A DNA stretch of 9,539 nucleotides from 66-474 sp036568625 (GTDB lineage: Bacteria; Pseudomonadota; Gammaproteobacteria; Xanthomonadales; Rhodanobacteraceae): NCBI GenBank assembly GCA_036568625.1, contig DATCSF010000214.1, positions 1 through 9,539 of the forward strand, written 5' to 3'. The translations under genes were made by a program, and so were the position numbers. This document shows positions 1-7,202 of the stretch, in pieces. Position 1 is the first letter of the stretch. Every line of letters begins with the position of its first letter. The notes beneath the pieces were generated by a model. The model made no database searches and was not told the origin of the DNA. It was given only the letters and a program-made list of their open reading frames with translations.

Positions 1-23
1 TTGCATCCGGCCACAATTCTTTC

Positions 24-41
24 TATCTTGATGGAAAGATA
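24..41. promoter_or_regulatory. Palindromic possible operator upstream of metF
   Basis: The arms TATCTT (24-29) and AAGATA (36-41) are perfect 6-bp inverted repeats around a 6-nt centre. They form an AT-rich island just 12 nt before the metF start in otherwise GC-rich DNA. A weak sigma70-like pair, TTGCAT (1-6) and TATCTT (24-29) with a 17-nt spacer, would place the palindrome over the -10 box, a usual position for repressor binding. ArsR-family SahR repressors are known to control ahcY/metF-type methionine-cycle genes in several proteobacteria. Assigning this site to SahR is only inference, because the regulator is not in the window and I cannot compare motifs. Confidence 0.4.
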
Positions 42-53
42 TATGGACGCCGG

Positions 54-902
54 ATGCCGATGATCCCCATTTCGCTGGAATTCTTTCCGCCGAAGAACGA
101 CGAGCAGCGCGCGCAGCTCGAGCGCGCGTTGACGAAGCTGACCGCGTTGGCGCCGGAATTCGTCAGCGTGACGTTCGGTGCGGGCGGGTCGACGCTGACG
201 CATACGCCACGCACGGTGCGGCACCTGCGTGAAACCCACGCGCTGGAGGTGGCGCCGCACGTGTCGTGCATGGGCGGTTCGCGCGAGGAAATCGCCGCGC
301 TGCTGAACGATTACCGCGAACTCGGCTGCAAGCGCATCGTTGCGTTGCGCGGCGACCTGCCTTCGGGCATGGCGTCGCCCGGCGATTTCCGTTACGCGGT
401 GGACCTGGTGGACTTCATCCGCCGCGAACACGACGGATATTTCCACATCGAAGTCGCATGCTATCCCGAATGCCATCCGCAATCGGACCACGCCCAAGCC
501 GACCTCAAGCATTTCAAGGCCAAGGTGGACGCAGGCGCGGATGGCGCCATCACGCAGTACTTTTTCAACGCCGATGCGTATTTCCGGTTCATGGACGATG
601 CGCGTGCGGCCGGCGTCACGATTCCGATCGTGCCGGGCATCATGCCTATCGCGAACTTCGCGCAATTGCGGCGCTTTTCCGAAATGTGCGGCGCGGAAAT
701 CCCGCGCTGGATCGGCAAGCGCATGATCGCGTTTGGCGACGATGCCGAATCGGTGCGTGAATTCGGCGCCGACGTGGTGGCCGCGATGTGCCGGCGCCTG
801 CTGGAAGGCGGCGCACCGGGGCTGCACGTCTACACGCTGAATCGCGCACGCGCGACGATGGCGGTGTTGCAGCGGCTGGATGGCATCGGCGTTCAGGGAT
901 AG
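54..902 (+). CDS. metF: Methylenetetrahydrofolate reductase (MetF)
   Basis: Cytoplasmic FAD enzyme that reduces 5,10-methylenetetrahydrofolate to 5-methyltetrahydrofolate, the methyl donor for methionine synthesis. The 282-aa protein has the length of bacterial MetF, a single catalytic barrel without the eukaryotic regulatory domain. Family motifs appear in order: SLEFFPP (7-13, catalytic Glu9), FGAGGST (41-47), LRGD (98-101, the FAD-site Asp101), CYPECHP (136-142), ITQYFF (166-171, substrate-contacting Gln168), PGIMPI (194-199) and HVYTLNR near the C-terminus (258-264). The start is uncertain by two codons: ATG at 54 and ATG at 60 are both in frame, neither has a clear Shine-Dalgarno, and related proteins as I recall them begin at the second Met (MIPIS). 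The gene stands alone here. In xanthomonads metF often follows ahcY, which would lie off the left edge. No key residue is missing. Confidence 0.96.
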   Translation: MPMIPISLEFFPPKNDEQRAQLERALTKLTALAPEFVSVTFGAGGSTLTHTPRTVRHLRETHALEVAPHVSCMGGSREEIAALLNDYRELGCKRIVALRGDLPSGMASPGDFRYAVDLVDFIRREHDGYFHIEVACYPECHPQSDHAQADLKHFKAKVDAGADGAITQYFFNADAYFRFMDDARAAGVTIPIVPGIMPIANFAQLRRFSEMCGAEIPRWIGKRMIAFGDDAESVREFGADVVAAMCRRLLEGGAPGLHVYTLNRARATMAVLQRLDGIGVQG

Positions 903-985
903 CCGCTGGCGTCACGCACCCTGCGTTCGCGACGGCTGTCCATCGACTCACCCGGACCACGCGCCGAAGACTAGACTCGCCTGTC

Positions 986-1510
986 ATGCGCGCGTGGATG
1001 AAATTGCTGTGCCTGCTGGCGCTGGCCGCCTGCGTCCCGCCGGCTCGCGCGCAGATCTACCGTTGCATCGGCGCGCACGGCGAGCCGGTGTTTTCCGGCC
1101 AACCGTGCGGCAATCCGGTGCGCCCGGGCAACCCTGCCGAGGCGACGAACCATGGCTTCGACACCGTGTGTGCAGCGTCGCCGCAGGCACTCAAGGCAGC
1201 CATCACCGAAGCGTTCGCCACGCACGACGTGAACCGGTTGGCGGGATTGATCCTGTGGCGCGGCATGGATCAGGCCTCCGCGCGCAGCGCGCTGCGCTCG
1301 CTCGCGGGATGGTTGAAGCAGCCGCTGACCGGCATCGCGATCGCCTCGGCTGCGGGACCGCCATTCGAAGCTTTGCCGCCCTCGCCTGCCGCTTCCGGTG
1401 GCATTGCCGCGCCGCCACCGCCGACCGGTTTCGAAATCTCGACCGCCGACGGCGGCAGGCGTGAGTTCGGCATCACCGAATCCGGCCATTGCTGGTGGCT
1501 GACGTTCTGA
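986..1510 (+). CDS. Exported DUF4124-like protein of unknown function
   Basis: A 174-aa protein with an N-terminal signal sequence: Arg2/Lys6, a hydrophobic stretch at 7-16, then a signal peptidase I-type site ARA-Q at 20-23. A lipobox-like LAAC at 13-16 is an alternative. The mature protein opens with QIYRC...G.PVFSGQPC (23-41), the pattern of the DUF4124 domain found in many gammaproteobacterial envelope proteins. Residues 60-120 look helical (CAASPQALKAAITEAF, then LILWRG, then LAGWLKQPL). Next comes a Pro/Ala-rich linker (about 124-146), and the protein ends in a short strand-like segment with GHCWWLTF. The mature form has four cysteines (27, 41, 62, 169), so two disulfides are possible, and the next gene encodes a disulfide isomerase. 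The start at 986 is chosen because the signal peptide begins there, as longer upstream readings would bury it. There is no Shine-Dalgarno. A weak TAGACT at 972-977 could give a nearly leaderless transcript. Role unknown. Confidence 0.8.
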   Translation: MRAWMKLLCLLALAACVPPARAQIYRCIGAHGEPVFSGQPCGNPVRPGNPAEATNHGFDTVCAASPQALKAAITEAFATHDVNRLAGLILWRGMDQASARSALRSLAGWLKQPLTGIAIASAAGPPFEALPPSPAASGGIAAPPPPTGFEISTADGGRREFGITESGHCWWLTF

Positions 1511-1542
1511 GCATCCATCGCACGGTTCCGAACCAGATCGCG

Positions 1543-1551
1543 TGCTAGCAT
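1543..1551 (+). promoter_or_regulatory. Possible extended -10 promoter of dsbC
   Basis: TGC followed by TAGCAT (1546-1551) reads as an extended -10 element (TGn plus a 4/6 hexamer). It is correctly oriented, with its 3' end 40 nt before the dsbC start and 33 nt after the stop of the preceding gene. No good -35 is seen, which extended -10 promoters can tolerate. If used, transcription would start near 1558 with a leader of about 33 nt. Weak evidence: read-through from the upstream gene is equally possible. Confidence 0.3.
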
Positions 1552-1591
1552 CGCGGCGAATCCGCCACCGCGACGCGACTCCAAACACGTC

Positions 1592-2392
1592 ATGCCGAAA
1601 CTCCTTTGCGCGCTTGCCGCGATCGTGCTCGCGACGAGCGCCTGTTCGTCCGACCACCACGCCGTGATCGCCGATGCGAACGCGATGCCAGCCGCGGCCA
1701 GTTCGGTCACGCCTGCCGTGCGCGATGCCATCACCGCCGCGGTCACCCGAATGGCACCCGGCGCGAAAGTGCAGCAGATCGCGCCGATGCCGATCGCGGG
1801 GCTGTACCAGGTCGTCTCGCAGGGCCAGGTGTTGTACATGACCGGCGATGGGCGCTACGTGATCCAGGGCGACGCCTACGACATCGCCACCCGCACACCA
1901 CTCAACAGCCTGACGATGAACCGCCTGCGCCGCGACGCGATTGCCAAGTTGTCGCCCGCAGGGATGATCCGCTTCGCCCCTGCCAATCCAAAATACACGG
2001 TGACGGTCTTCACCGACATCGATTGCCCGTATTGCCGCGCTTTTCATGCCAATATCGCCGCGATCAACAAGCTGGGCATCGCGGTGGATTATCTGTTCTG
2101 GCCGCGCAGCGGGCTCGGCACGCCGTCCGCGCAAAAGGCCGTCGACGTGTGGTGCGCCGCCGATCGCCGGGCCGCGCTGACCGGGGCGTTCGAAGGCCAG
2201 CAACCACGCACCACGACGTGCCAATCGCCGGTCGCACACGACTTCAACCTGGGCATGGACCTGGGCGTCGATGGCACACCCACCATCATCGCCGACAACG
2301 GCGTGGTGCTGGGCGGCTACGTGGATCCACGCGAACTGCTGCGGCGCCTTGAAGCCGTCCACGCCACGCCCGTCGCCCGACAGTCGCCCTGA
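1592..2392 (+). CDS. dsbC: Periplasmic disulfide isomerase, DsbC family
   Basis: Thiol:disulfide interchange protein that reshuffles wrong disulfides in exported proteins and in E. coli is kept reduced by DsbD. The 266-aa layout matches E. coli DsbC: signal region 1-17; dimerisation domain about 37-105, with VLYMTGDGRYVIQGDAYDI (80-98) closely resembling the DsbC N-domain; linker helix about 107-125; thioredoxin domain 134-256. The active site is C145-P-Y-C148, the cis-proline loop is GTPT (T229-P230), and C188 and C210 match the structural disulfide of DsbC. The CPYC dipeptide is typical of DsbG, whereas DsbC usually has CGYC, but the two structural cysteines and FTDIDC...FHANIAAINKLGI favour DsbC. 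The leader ends TSAC-SS (15-20), so a lipid-anchored form on Cys18 is possible although the -3 residue is unusual. No Shine-Dalgarno precedes this first in-frame ATG. Confidence 0.92.
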   Translation: MPKLLCALAAIVLATSACSSDHHAVIADANAMPAAASSVTPAVRDAITAAVTRMAPGAKVQQIAPMPIAGLYQVVSQGQVLYMTGDGRYVIQGDAYDIATRTPLNSLTMNRLRRDAIAKLSPAGMIRFAPANPKYTVTVFTDIDCPYCRAFHANIAAINKLGIAVDYLFWPRSGLGTPSAQKAVDVWCAADRRAALTGAFEGQQPRTTTCQSPVAHDFNLGMDLGVDGTPTIIADNGVVLGGYVDPRELLRRLEAVHATPVARQSP

Positions 2393-2517
2393 CCGAAGCA
2401 AGCGGCAACGCCGGCGAACCCTTGGCGATGAATGCCGCTTTGAAGCCGCGCCGGTGAGGCTGACCGCAATGCCTGGCGCTCACGCGGGATTCGAATGAGG
2501 CAGCGACCAGGGCCGAT

Positions 2518-2532
2518 CGCATTTATAATGCG
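2518..2532 (+). promoter_or_regulatory. purL -10 promoter element inside a palindrome
   Basis: TATAAT at 2524-2529 is a perfect sigma70 -10 hexamer, 33 nt before the purL start, in an otherwise GC-rich 170-bp intergenic region. No recognisable -35 lies 16-18 nt upstream (the sequence around 2501 is CAGCGA). The -10 sits inside a perfect inverted repeat, CGCATT (2518-2523), TAT, AATGCG (2527-2532). Transcription would start near 2536, leaving a leader of about 27 nt. The promoter call is reasonable. Whether the palindrome binds a regulator is unknown. Confidence 0.55.
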
Positions 2533-2562
2533 CGGCTCCCTCCGGCCGCGGTCCCCATCGCC

Positions 2563-5500
2563 ATGATCGTCCTCGACGGGCGCAGCGCCCTGTCGGATTT
2601 TCGCCTCGACCGACTCAACCGGCGCATCGCCGCAATCGCGAAGAACATCCGCGTGCGCGGCGCGCGGCAGGTGTACTTCGTCGAATCGAAATCGCCGTTG
2701 TCGCCGACGCTGCACCAGCGTCTCGCGGAAGTGCTGGATGCCACCGAAGCGCCACCCGCCGATGCGTCGCTGTGGGTGGTGCCGCGGCTCGGCACCCTGT
2801 CGCCGTGGTCGTCGAAGGCCACCGACATCGTGCACCACGTCGGCATCCACGTGTCGCGGGTGGAACGCGGCACCGCGTTCCTGATCGAGAACCTGCCGGA
2901 CGTCAGCGGCCCCGCGTTCGGCGCGGTCGCGAACGTGCTGCACGATCCGATGACGCAGTCGGTGCTGCTGGCATTGGCCGATGCGCGGCAGATATTTTCA
3001 AGCGGCGCATCGGCGCCTCTGCAAACCATTGCGCTCGGCGACGACCCGCGCGGCGCCCTGCAGCGCGCCAACGTCGCGCTGGGACTGGCACTGGCGTCCG
3101 ACGAAATCGATTACCTCGCCGGCAGCTACGCGAAACTCGGCCGCGACCCGACCGACGCGGAACTGGTGATGTTCGCGCAGGCCAATTCCGAGCACTGCCG
3201 GCACAAGGTGTTCAACGCCGACTTCACGGTCGACGGCGAAGAGCAATCGTCCAGCCTGTTCGATTTGATCCGCCACACGCACAAGACCTCGCCCGCGTAC
3301 ACGCTGTCGGCGTACAGCGACAACGCTGCGGTGATCGAGGGCTCGCCAGGCGCACGTTTCTTCGCGGACGCCGATGGCGTGTGGCGCCAGCACAGGGAAC
3401 CGACGCCGTACGCGATCAAGGTGGAAACCCACAATCACCCGACCGCGATCTCGCCGTGGCCGGGCGCGGCCACCGGTTCCGGCGGCGAAATCCGCGACGA
3501 AGGTGCGGTTGGACGCGGCGGCAAACCCAAAGCCGGGTTGACCGGTTTTTCCGTTTCGCACCTGCGCATCCCCGACCTGCCGCGTCCGTGGGAAACCGAA
3601 CGGCCGCTGCCGCCGCGCGTCGCAAGCGCGTTCGAGATCATGCGCGATGGTCCCTTGGGTGCGGCCGGCTTCAACAACGAATTCGGGCGGCCGTGCCTCG
3701 CCGGTTATTTCCGGACATTCGAACTCGAAACCGCCATGCCTGGCATGCGCCACGGTTACGACAAGCCAATCATGTTGGCCGGCGGCGTCGCCAACGTGCG
3801 GCCGATGCTGGTGAAAAAGAACAAACTCGCGCCGGGCGACGCCGTGATCGTGCTGGGCGGCCCGGCGATGCTGATCGGCCTCGGTGGCGGCGCAGCGTCG
3901 TCGATGGCGGCGGGCGTGTCCAGCGAGGCGCTCGACTTTGCCTCGGTGCAGCGCGACAACCCGGAAATGCAGCGGCGCTGCCAGGAAGTGATCGACGCCT
4001 GCTGCGCGTTCGGCGAGACCAGCCCCATCGTCGCGATCCACGACGTCGGCGCGGGTGGCCTGTCGAACGCGATTCCCGAACTGCTGCACGATTCCGGCGT
4101 CGGCGGCGAGATCGACCTGGATGCGGTGCCGCTGGACGATCCACAACTCTCGCCGATGCAGATCTGGTGCAACGAGTCGCAGGAACGCTACGTACTGGGG
4201 GTGAAGCCCGCCGACCTCGACAGGTTCCGCGCGCTCTGCGAGCGCGAGCGTTGTCCGTTCGCGGTGGTGGGCACCGCGACGGAAGATCAACGCCTGCGCG
4301 TGCGATCCAAACGCGACCCGCGCGTGATCGACATGGAACTGGCGACGCTGCTCGGCAAACCGCCGCGCATGCAGCGCGATGCAGCCAGAATCAGGCCGCA
4401 ACTCGACATCATTCCCGATCTCACCGGCATCGGTCTCGACGATGCCATCGATCGCGTGCTGCGGATGCCCGCGGTCGCGGACAAGGCGTTTCTGATCCAC
4501 ATCGGTGACCGCAGCGTCGGCGGCCTGTGCGCGCGCGACCAATTGGTGGGACCGTGGCAGGTACCGGTGGCGGACTGCGCGTTGACGCTGGCCGACTTCG
4601 AGGGTTATGCCGGCGAAGCGATGGCGATGGGCGAACGCGCACCGGTCGCAGTGCTGGACGGTGCGGCTTCCGCGCGCCTGGCGCTGGGTGAAGCCATTAC
4701 CAACATTCTCTCTGCGCCCGTCGAAAGGCTCGACGAGATCCGCCTTTCCGCCAACTGGATGGCCGCGATCGGCCATGCTGGTGAGGATGCCGCGCTGTAC
4801 GACGCCGTGCAGGCGGTGTCGCGGCTGTGCGCGGCGCTGGGCGTGTCGATTCCGGTCGGCAAGGACTCGCTGTCGATGCGCACGCTGTGGCGCAACGACG
4901 GGCGCGAACAACGCACCATCGCGCCGGTGTCGTTGATCGTCAGCGCGTTCGCGCGCGTTGGCGATGTGCGCAATGCGCTGACGCCGCAGATCCGGAGGGA
5001 CGCGGGCGACACCGAATTGTGGTTGCTCGACCTCGGCGCCGGCCGCGACCGCCTGGGCGGTTCGGTGCTGACGCAAGCCTACGAACGCGGCGGCGGCATG
5101 CCGCCCGATTTCGAAAATCCCGATCGCCTGCGTGGCCTGTTCGACACGATTCGTGCTGCGCGAGAAAAAAACCTGCTGCTCGCTTACCACGACCGTTCCG
5201 ATGGCGGCGTGATCGTGACGCTGCTGGAAATGGCGTTCGCGGGCCATTGCGGCCTTGAGATCTTCCTCGATGGCTGGGCCGACAGCGCGCTGCGCGCGCT
5301 GTTCAACGAAGAACTCGGTGCGGTGGTGCAGGTGCGTGTCGACGACCATGATGCATTCGCGGCCATCGTCGAGGCCAACGGCCTTGCCGGGATGACCCGC
5401 GTGATCGCGCGTCCCAAGGCCAAGCTCGGCATCAAGCTGTACGGTGGCGATGAAACCGTCGCCAAGTGGAATTGGCGCAAGCTGGTCGACGCCTGGCACG

Positions 5501-6417
5501 AAACCAGCCACGCGATGCAGCGCCTGCGTGACAACCCAGCCAGCGCCGACGCCGAGCGCGAATGGCGCTGTGACGACAATGATCCGGGTTTGAATGCCAG
5601 GCTGTCGTTCGAGCCTTCCGACGACATCGCCGCGCCGTACATCGCCAAACGCGCGCGCCCGCGTGTCGCGGTGCTGCGCGAACAAGGGGTCAATGGCCAG
5701 GTCGAGATGGCCGCGGCATTCACGCGCGCGGGGTTCGACGCCACCGACGTGCACATGAGCGACCTCGTCGCCGGCCGTCACAAGCTCGAAGACTTCGCCG
5801 GCTTCGCGGCGTGCGGCGGTTTCTCCTACGGCGACGTGCTGGGCGCGGGCCGCGGCTGGGCCGCGTCGATCCTGCACCATGACGACCTGCGCGGACAATT
5901 CGCCGCGTTCTTCGCCGACGAAAAAAAATTCGCGGTCGGCACGTGCAACGGTTGCCAGATGCTCGCGCACCTGAAATCCATCATCCCGGGTGCGGAACAC
6001 TGGCCCACCTTCGCGCGCAATGCTTCGGAGCAATACGAAGCGCGGCTGGTGACGCTGGAAGTACTGGACGCGGGATCGATCCTGTTCCGCGGCATGGCCG
6101 GTTCGCGCATCCCGGTGGTCACCGCGCATGGCGAAGGCCGCGCGGTGTTTGCGGAAGGCAGCAAGGCCGGCAAGGCCACCGCGTGCGTGCGCTTCGTCGA
6201 CAACCGCGGCAAACCGACGGAAACCTTCCCGTACAACCCCAACGGCTCGCCCGAAGGGCTGGCCGGCTTCACCGCCGCCAATGGCCGCGTCACGATCCTG
6301 ATGCCGCACCCCGAGCGCGTGTTCCGCAGCGTGCAGATGAGCTGGCGCCCGCGCGAATGGGGCGAGGATTCGCCGTGGATGCGGATCTTCCGCAACGCGC
6401 GGGTGTTCGTCGGCTGA
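2563..6417 (+). CDS. purL: Phosphoribosylformylglycinamidine synthase (large, single-chain PurL)
   Basis: Fourth step of de novo purine synthesis: FGAR + glutamine + ATP to FGAM + glutamate, in the cytoplasm. At 1284 aa it is the full-length fused form typical of Gammaproteobacteria (E. coli about 1295 aa), so no separate PurQ or PurS is needed. Order: N-terminal PurS-like region (1 to about 150), linker with ANSEHCRHK (207-215), first synthase half with VETHNHP (287-293) and the GAATGSGGEIRDEGA loop, second half with DRSVGGLCARDQLVGPW, GKDSLSM and YHDRSDGG, then a class I glutaminase domain from about 1033. The glutaminase triad is intact: Cys1128 in GTCNGCQ, and His1249 and Glu1251 in PHPE. 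CGGFSYGD (1084-1091) is the usual conserved segment of that domain. ATG 2563 is the first in-frame start and lies 33 nt after a TATAAT box, but its Shine-Dalgarno is poor. Complete, with no frameshift. A single-gene unit, convergent with maiA. Confidence 0.98.
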   Translation: MIVLDGRSALSDFRLDRLNRRIAAIAKNIRVRGARQVYFVESKSPLSPTLHQRLAEVLDATEAPPADASLWVVPRLGTLSPWSSKATDIVHHVGIHVSRVERGTAFLIENLPDVSGPAFGAVANVLHDPMTQSVLLALADARQIFSSGASAPLQTIALGDDPRGALQRANVALGLALASDEIDYLAGSYAKLGRDPTDAELVMFAQANSEHCRHKVFNADFTVDGEEQSSSLFDLIRHTHKTSPAYTLSAYSDNAAVIEGSPGARFFADADGVWRQHREPTPYAIKVETHNHPTAISPWPGAATGSGGEIRDEGAVGRGGKPKAGLTGFSVSHLRIPDLPRPWETERPLPPRVASAFEIMRDGPLGAAGFNNEFGRPCLAGYFRTFELETAMPGMRHGYDKPIMLAGGVANVRPMLVKKNKLAPGDAVIVLGGPAMLIGLGGGAASSMAAGVSSEALDFASVQRDNPEMQRRCQEVIDACCAFGETSPIVAIHDVGAGGLSNAIPELLHDSGVGGEIDLDAVPLDDPQLSPMQIWCNESQERYVLGVKPADLDRFRALCERERCPFAVVGTATEDQRLRVRSKRDPRVIDMELATLLGKPPRMQRDAARIRPQLDIIPDLTGIGLDDAIDRVLRMPAVADKAFLIHIGDRSVGGLCARDQLVGPWQVPVADCALTLADFEGYAGEAMAMGERAPVAVLDGAASARLALGEAITNILSAPVERLDEIRLSANWMAAIGHAGEDAALYDAVQAVSRLCAALGVSIPVGKDSLSMRTLWRNDGREQRTIAPVSLIVSAFARVGDVRNALTPQIRRDAGDTELWLLDLGAGRDRLGGSVLTQAYERGGGMPPDFENPDRLRGLFDTIRAAREKNLLLAYHDRSDGGVIVTLLEMAFAGHCGLEIFLDGWADSALRALFNEELGAVVQVRVDDHDAFAAIVEANGLAGMTRVIARPKAKLGIKLYGGDETVAKWNWRKLVDAWHETSHAMQRLRDNPASADAEREWRCDDNDPGLNARLSFEPSDDIAAPYIAKRARPRVAVLREQGVNGQVEMAAAFTRAGFDATDVHMSDLVAGRHKLEDFAGFAACGGFSYGDVLGAGRGWAASILHHDDLRGQFAAFFADEKKFAVGTCNGCQMLAHLKSIIPGAEHWPTFARNASEQYEARLVTLEVLDAGSILFRGMAGSRIPVVTAHGEGRAVFAEGSKAGKATACVRFVDNRGKPTETFPYNPNGSPEGLAGFTAANGRVTILMPHPERVFRSVQMSWRPREWGEDSPWMRIFRNARVFVG

Positions 6418-6426
6418 TTTGCCGGA

Positions 6427-7095
6427 TTACGCGCTGACGGGCGCCTCGGCCTGGGCTTCCGGCGCGGCCTGCGCAAACGCTTCGAGCTTGCGGCACACCG
6501 CGTCGATCGCGTCGATGGTCGGATAGCGCGCCAGCGAAAGCCCGAAGCGCCGCGCGTTGTACACCTGCGGGATCAGGCAGCAATCGGCCATCGAAGGCGT
6601 ATCGCCCCCGCAGAACACGCCGGCGCGGCCGTTGGCCGTCAGCATCGCCTCGATTGCCTCGAAGCCGATTTCGATCCAGTGCCGCGACCACGCGAGCTTC
6701 TGCTCTTCGCTGGCGCCGAGTTCGCGTTGGAGGTATTGCAGCACACGCAGGTTGCCGATCGGATGGATGTCGCACACGATCGCCTGCGCCAGCGCGCGCA
6801 CCCGGGCGCACGCCAAGGCGCCCGTCGGCAGCAGGCGCGGCGTGTCCGGATAGGCTTCTTCCAGGTATTCGATGATCGCAAGCGATTCGTGGATCGCGTT
6901 GCCGCCATCCACCAGCGTCGGCACCAGTTGCTGCGGATTCAGCGCACGGTACTCGTCGGCGTGCTGTTCACCGCCGTTGCGCAGCAAGTGCACCGGCGCG
7001 ATCGCGTAGTCGAGCCCCTTCAGGTTCAGTGCGATGCGCACGCGATAGGCGGCACTGGAACGCCAGTAGCTGTACAAGGTACGCGTATCGGGCAT
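6427..7095 (-). CDS. maiA: Maleylacetoacetate isomerase (zeta-class GST, MaiA)
   Basis: Glutathione-dependent cis-trans isomerase converting maleylacetoacetate to fumarylacetoacetate in the homogentisate route of tyrosine/phenylalanine breakdown. The 222-aa protein has a thioredoxin-fold N-domain with the zeta-class signature SYWRSSAAYRVRIAL (9-23), a VPT turn (58-60) and the glutathione-contacting ES pair (70-71). The helical C-domain contains DIHPIGNLRVLQYL (109-122) and ADCCLIPQVYNARRF (170-184), both highly typical of MaiA. The catalytic serines are present (S13, S14). The third position of the eukaryotic SSC motif is Ala15, as in many bacterial homologues. An Ala/Glu/Pro-rich tail ends the protein. 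The start at 7095 is supported by an AGGGA ribosome site, and a 28-residue upstream extension is rejected. No hmgA, fahA or hpd neighbour is visible, so its pathway partners lie elsewhere. A related GST cannot be fully excluded. Confidence 0.92.
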   Translation of the reverse strand: MPDTRTLYSYWRSSAAYRVRIALNLKGLDYAIAPVHLLRNGGEQHADEYRALNPQQLVPTLVDGGNAIHESLAIIEYLEEAYPDTPRLLPTGALACARVRALAQAIVCDIHPIGNLRVLQYLQRELGASEEQKLAWSRHWIEIGFEAIEAMLTANGRAGVFCGGDTPSMADCCLIPQVYNARRFGLSLARYPTIDAIDAVCRKLEAFAQAAPEAQAEAPVSA

Positions 7096-7102
7096 GCGGC
7101 GT

Positions 7103-7107
7103 TCCCT
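7103..7107 (-). promoter_or_regulatory. Ribosome binding site of maiA
   Basis: On the minus strand AGGGA lies 7 nt before the ATG at 7095. It decides the start: the open frame continues upstream to 7179, but those 28 residues have no ribosome site and lie before the beginning of the conserved GST fold. Confidence 0.6.
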
Positions 7108-7136
7108 GGCGATGGAAACCACAAAGGTTAACGCGT

Positions 7137-7165
7137 TTGCGCGTGGCTGGCGCGCCGTCGACAAT
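7137..7165 (+). promoter_or_regulatory. Probable pgk promoter
   Basis: TTGCGC (7137-7142, 3/6 to the -35 consensus) and GACAAT (7160-7165, 4/6 to the -10) are separated by exactly 17 nt. Together they predict transcription from about 7172 and a leader of about 31 nt to the pgk ATG. The element lies in the 107-bp region shared with the divergent maiA gene. No maiA promoter of comparable quality was seen on the minus strand. Confidence 0.4.
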
Positions 7166-7192
7166 GCAAAGTTCGCCACTGTATCGAACGCT

Positions 7193-7196
7193 GGAG
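7193..7196 (+). promoter_or_regulatory. Ribosome binding site of pgk
   Basis: GGAG lies 6 nt before the ATG at 7203. It favours that start over the in-frame ATG at 7218 (Met6), which has no such site, and over the longer open frame upstream. Confidence 0.6.
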
Positions 7197-7202
7197 CCGT
7201 CC

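Noticed and set aside
972..977. TAGACT as a -10 box giving a leaderless transcript for the gene at 986
   Set aside because: Matches 4/6 but has no -35 at proper distance, and the distance to the metF stop (83 nt) allows simple read-through. Kept only as a remark under the gene.
971..2401. 476-codon open frame on the minus strand spanning the DUF4124-like gene and dsbC
   Set aside because: Same GC-driven shadow effect. It covers two genes and their intergenic gap with low-complexity Arg/Gly-rich translation and no motifs.
2475..2502. TTCGAATCCCGC on the minus strand, resembling the T-arm and 3' end of a tRNA or a tRNA-derived attachment site
   Set aside because: The five bases before the loop (CCTCA) do not pair with CCCGC, and no anticodon arm or acceptor stem can be built upstream, so it is chance similarity.
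2998..6309. 1103-codon open frame on the minus strand opposite purL
   Set aside because: Its frame mirrors the purL codons. Strong G/C bias at third positions removes stops from the antisense frame. The translation is rich in Arg/His/Gly with no recognisable domain, and purL itself is unmistakable.
7130..7137. AACGCGTT palindrome next to the pgk -35 element
   Set aside because: Only 8 bp, not extended by flanking bases (T versus T), and easily produced by chance in GC-rich DNA. Not enough for an operator call.
7096..7179. 28-residue N-terminal extension of MaiA
   Set aside because: The GST fold begins at Met 7095, which has an AGGGA site. The extension has no ribosome site and occupies the divergent promoter region of pgk.
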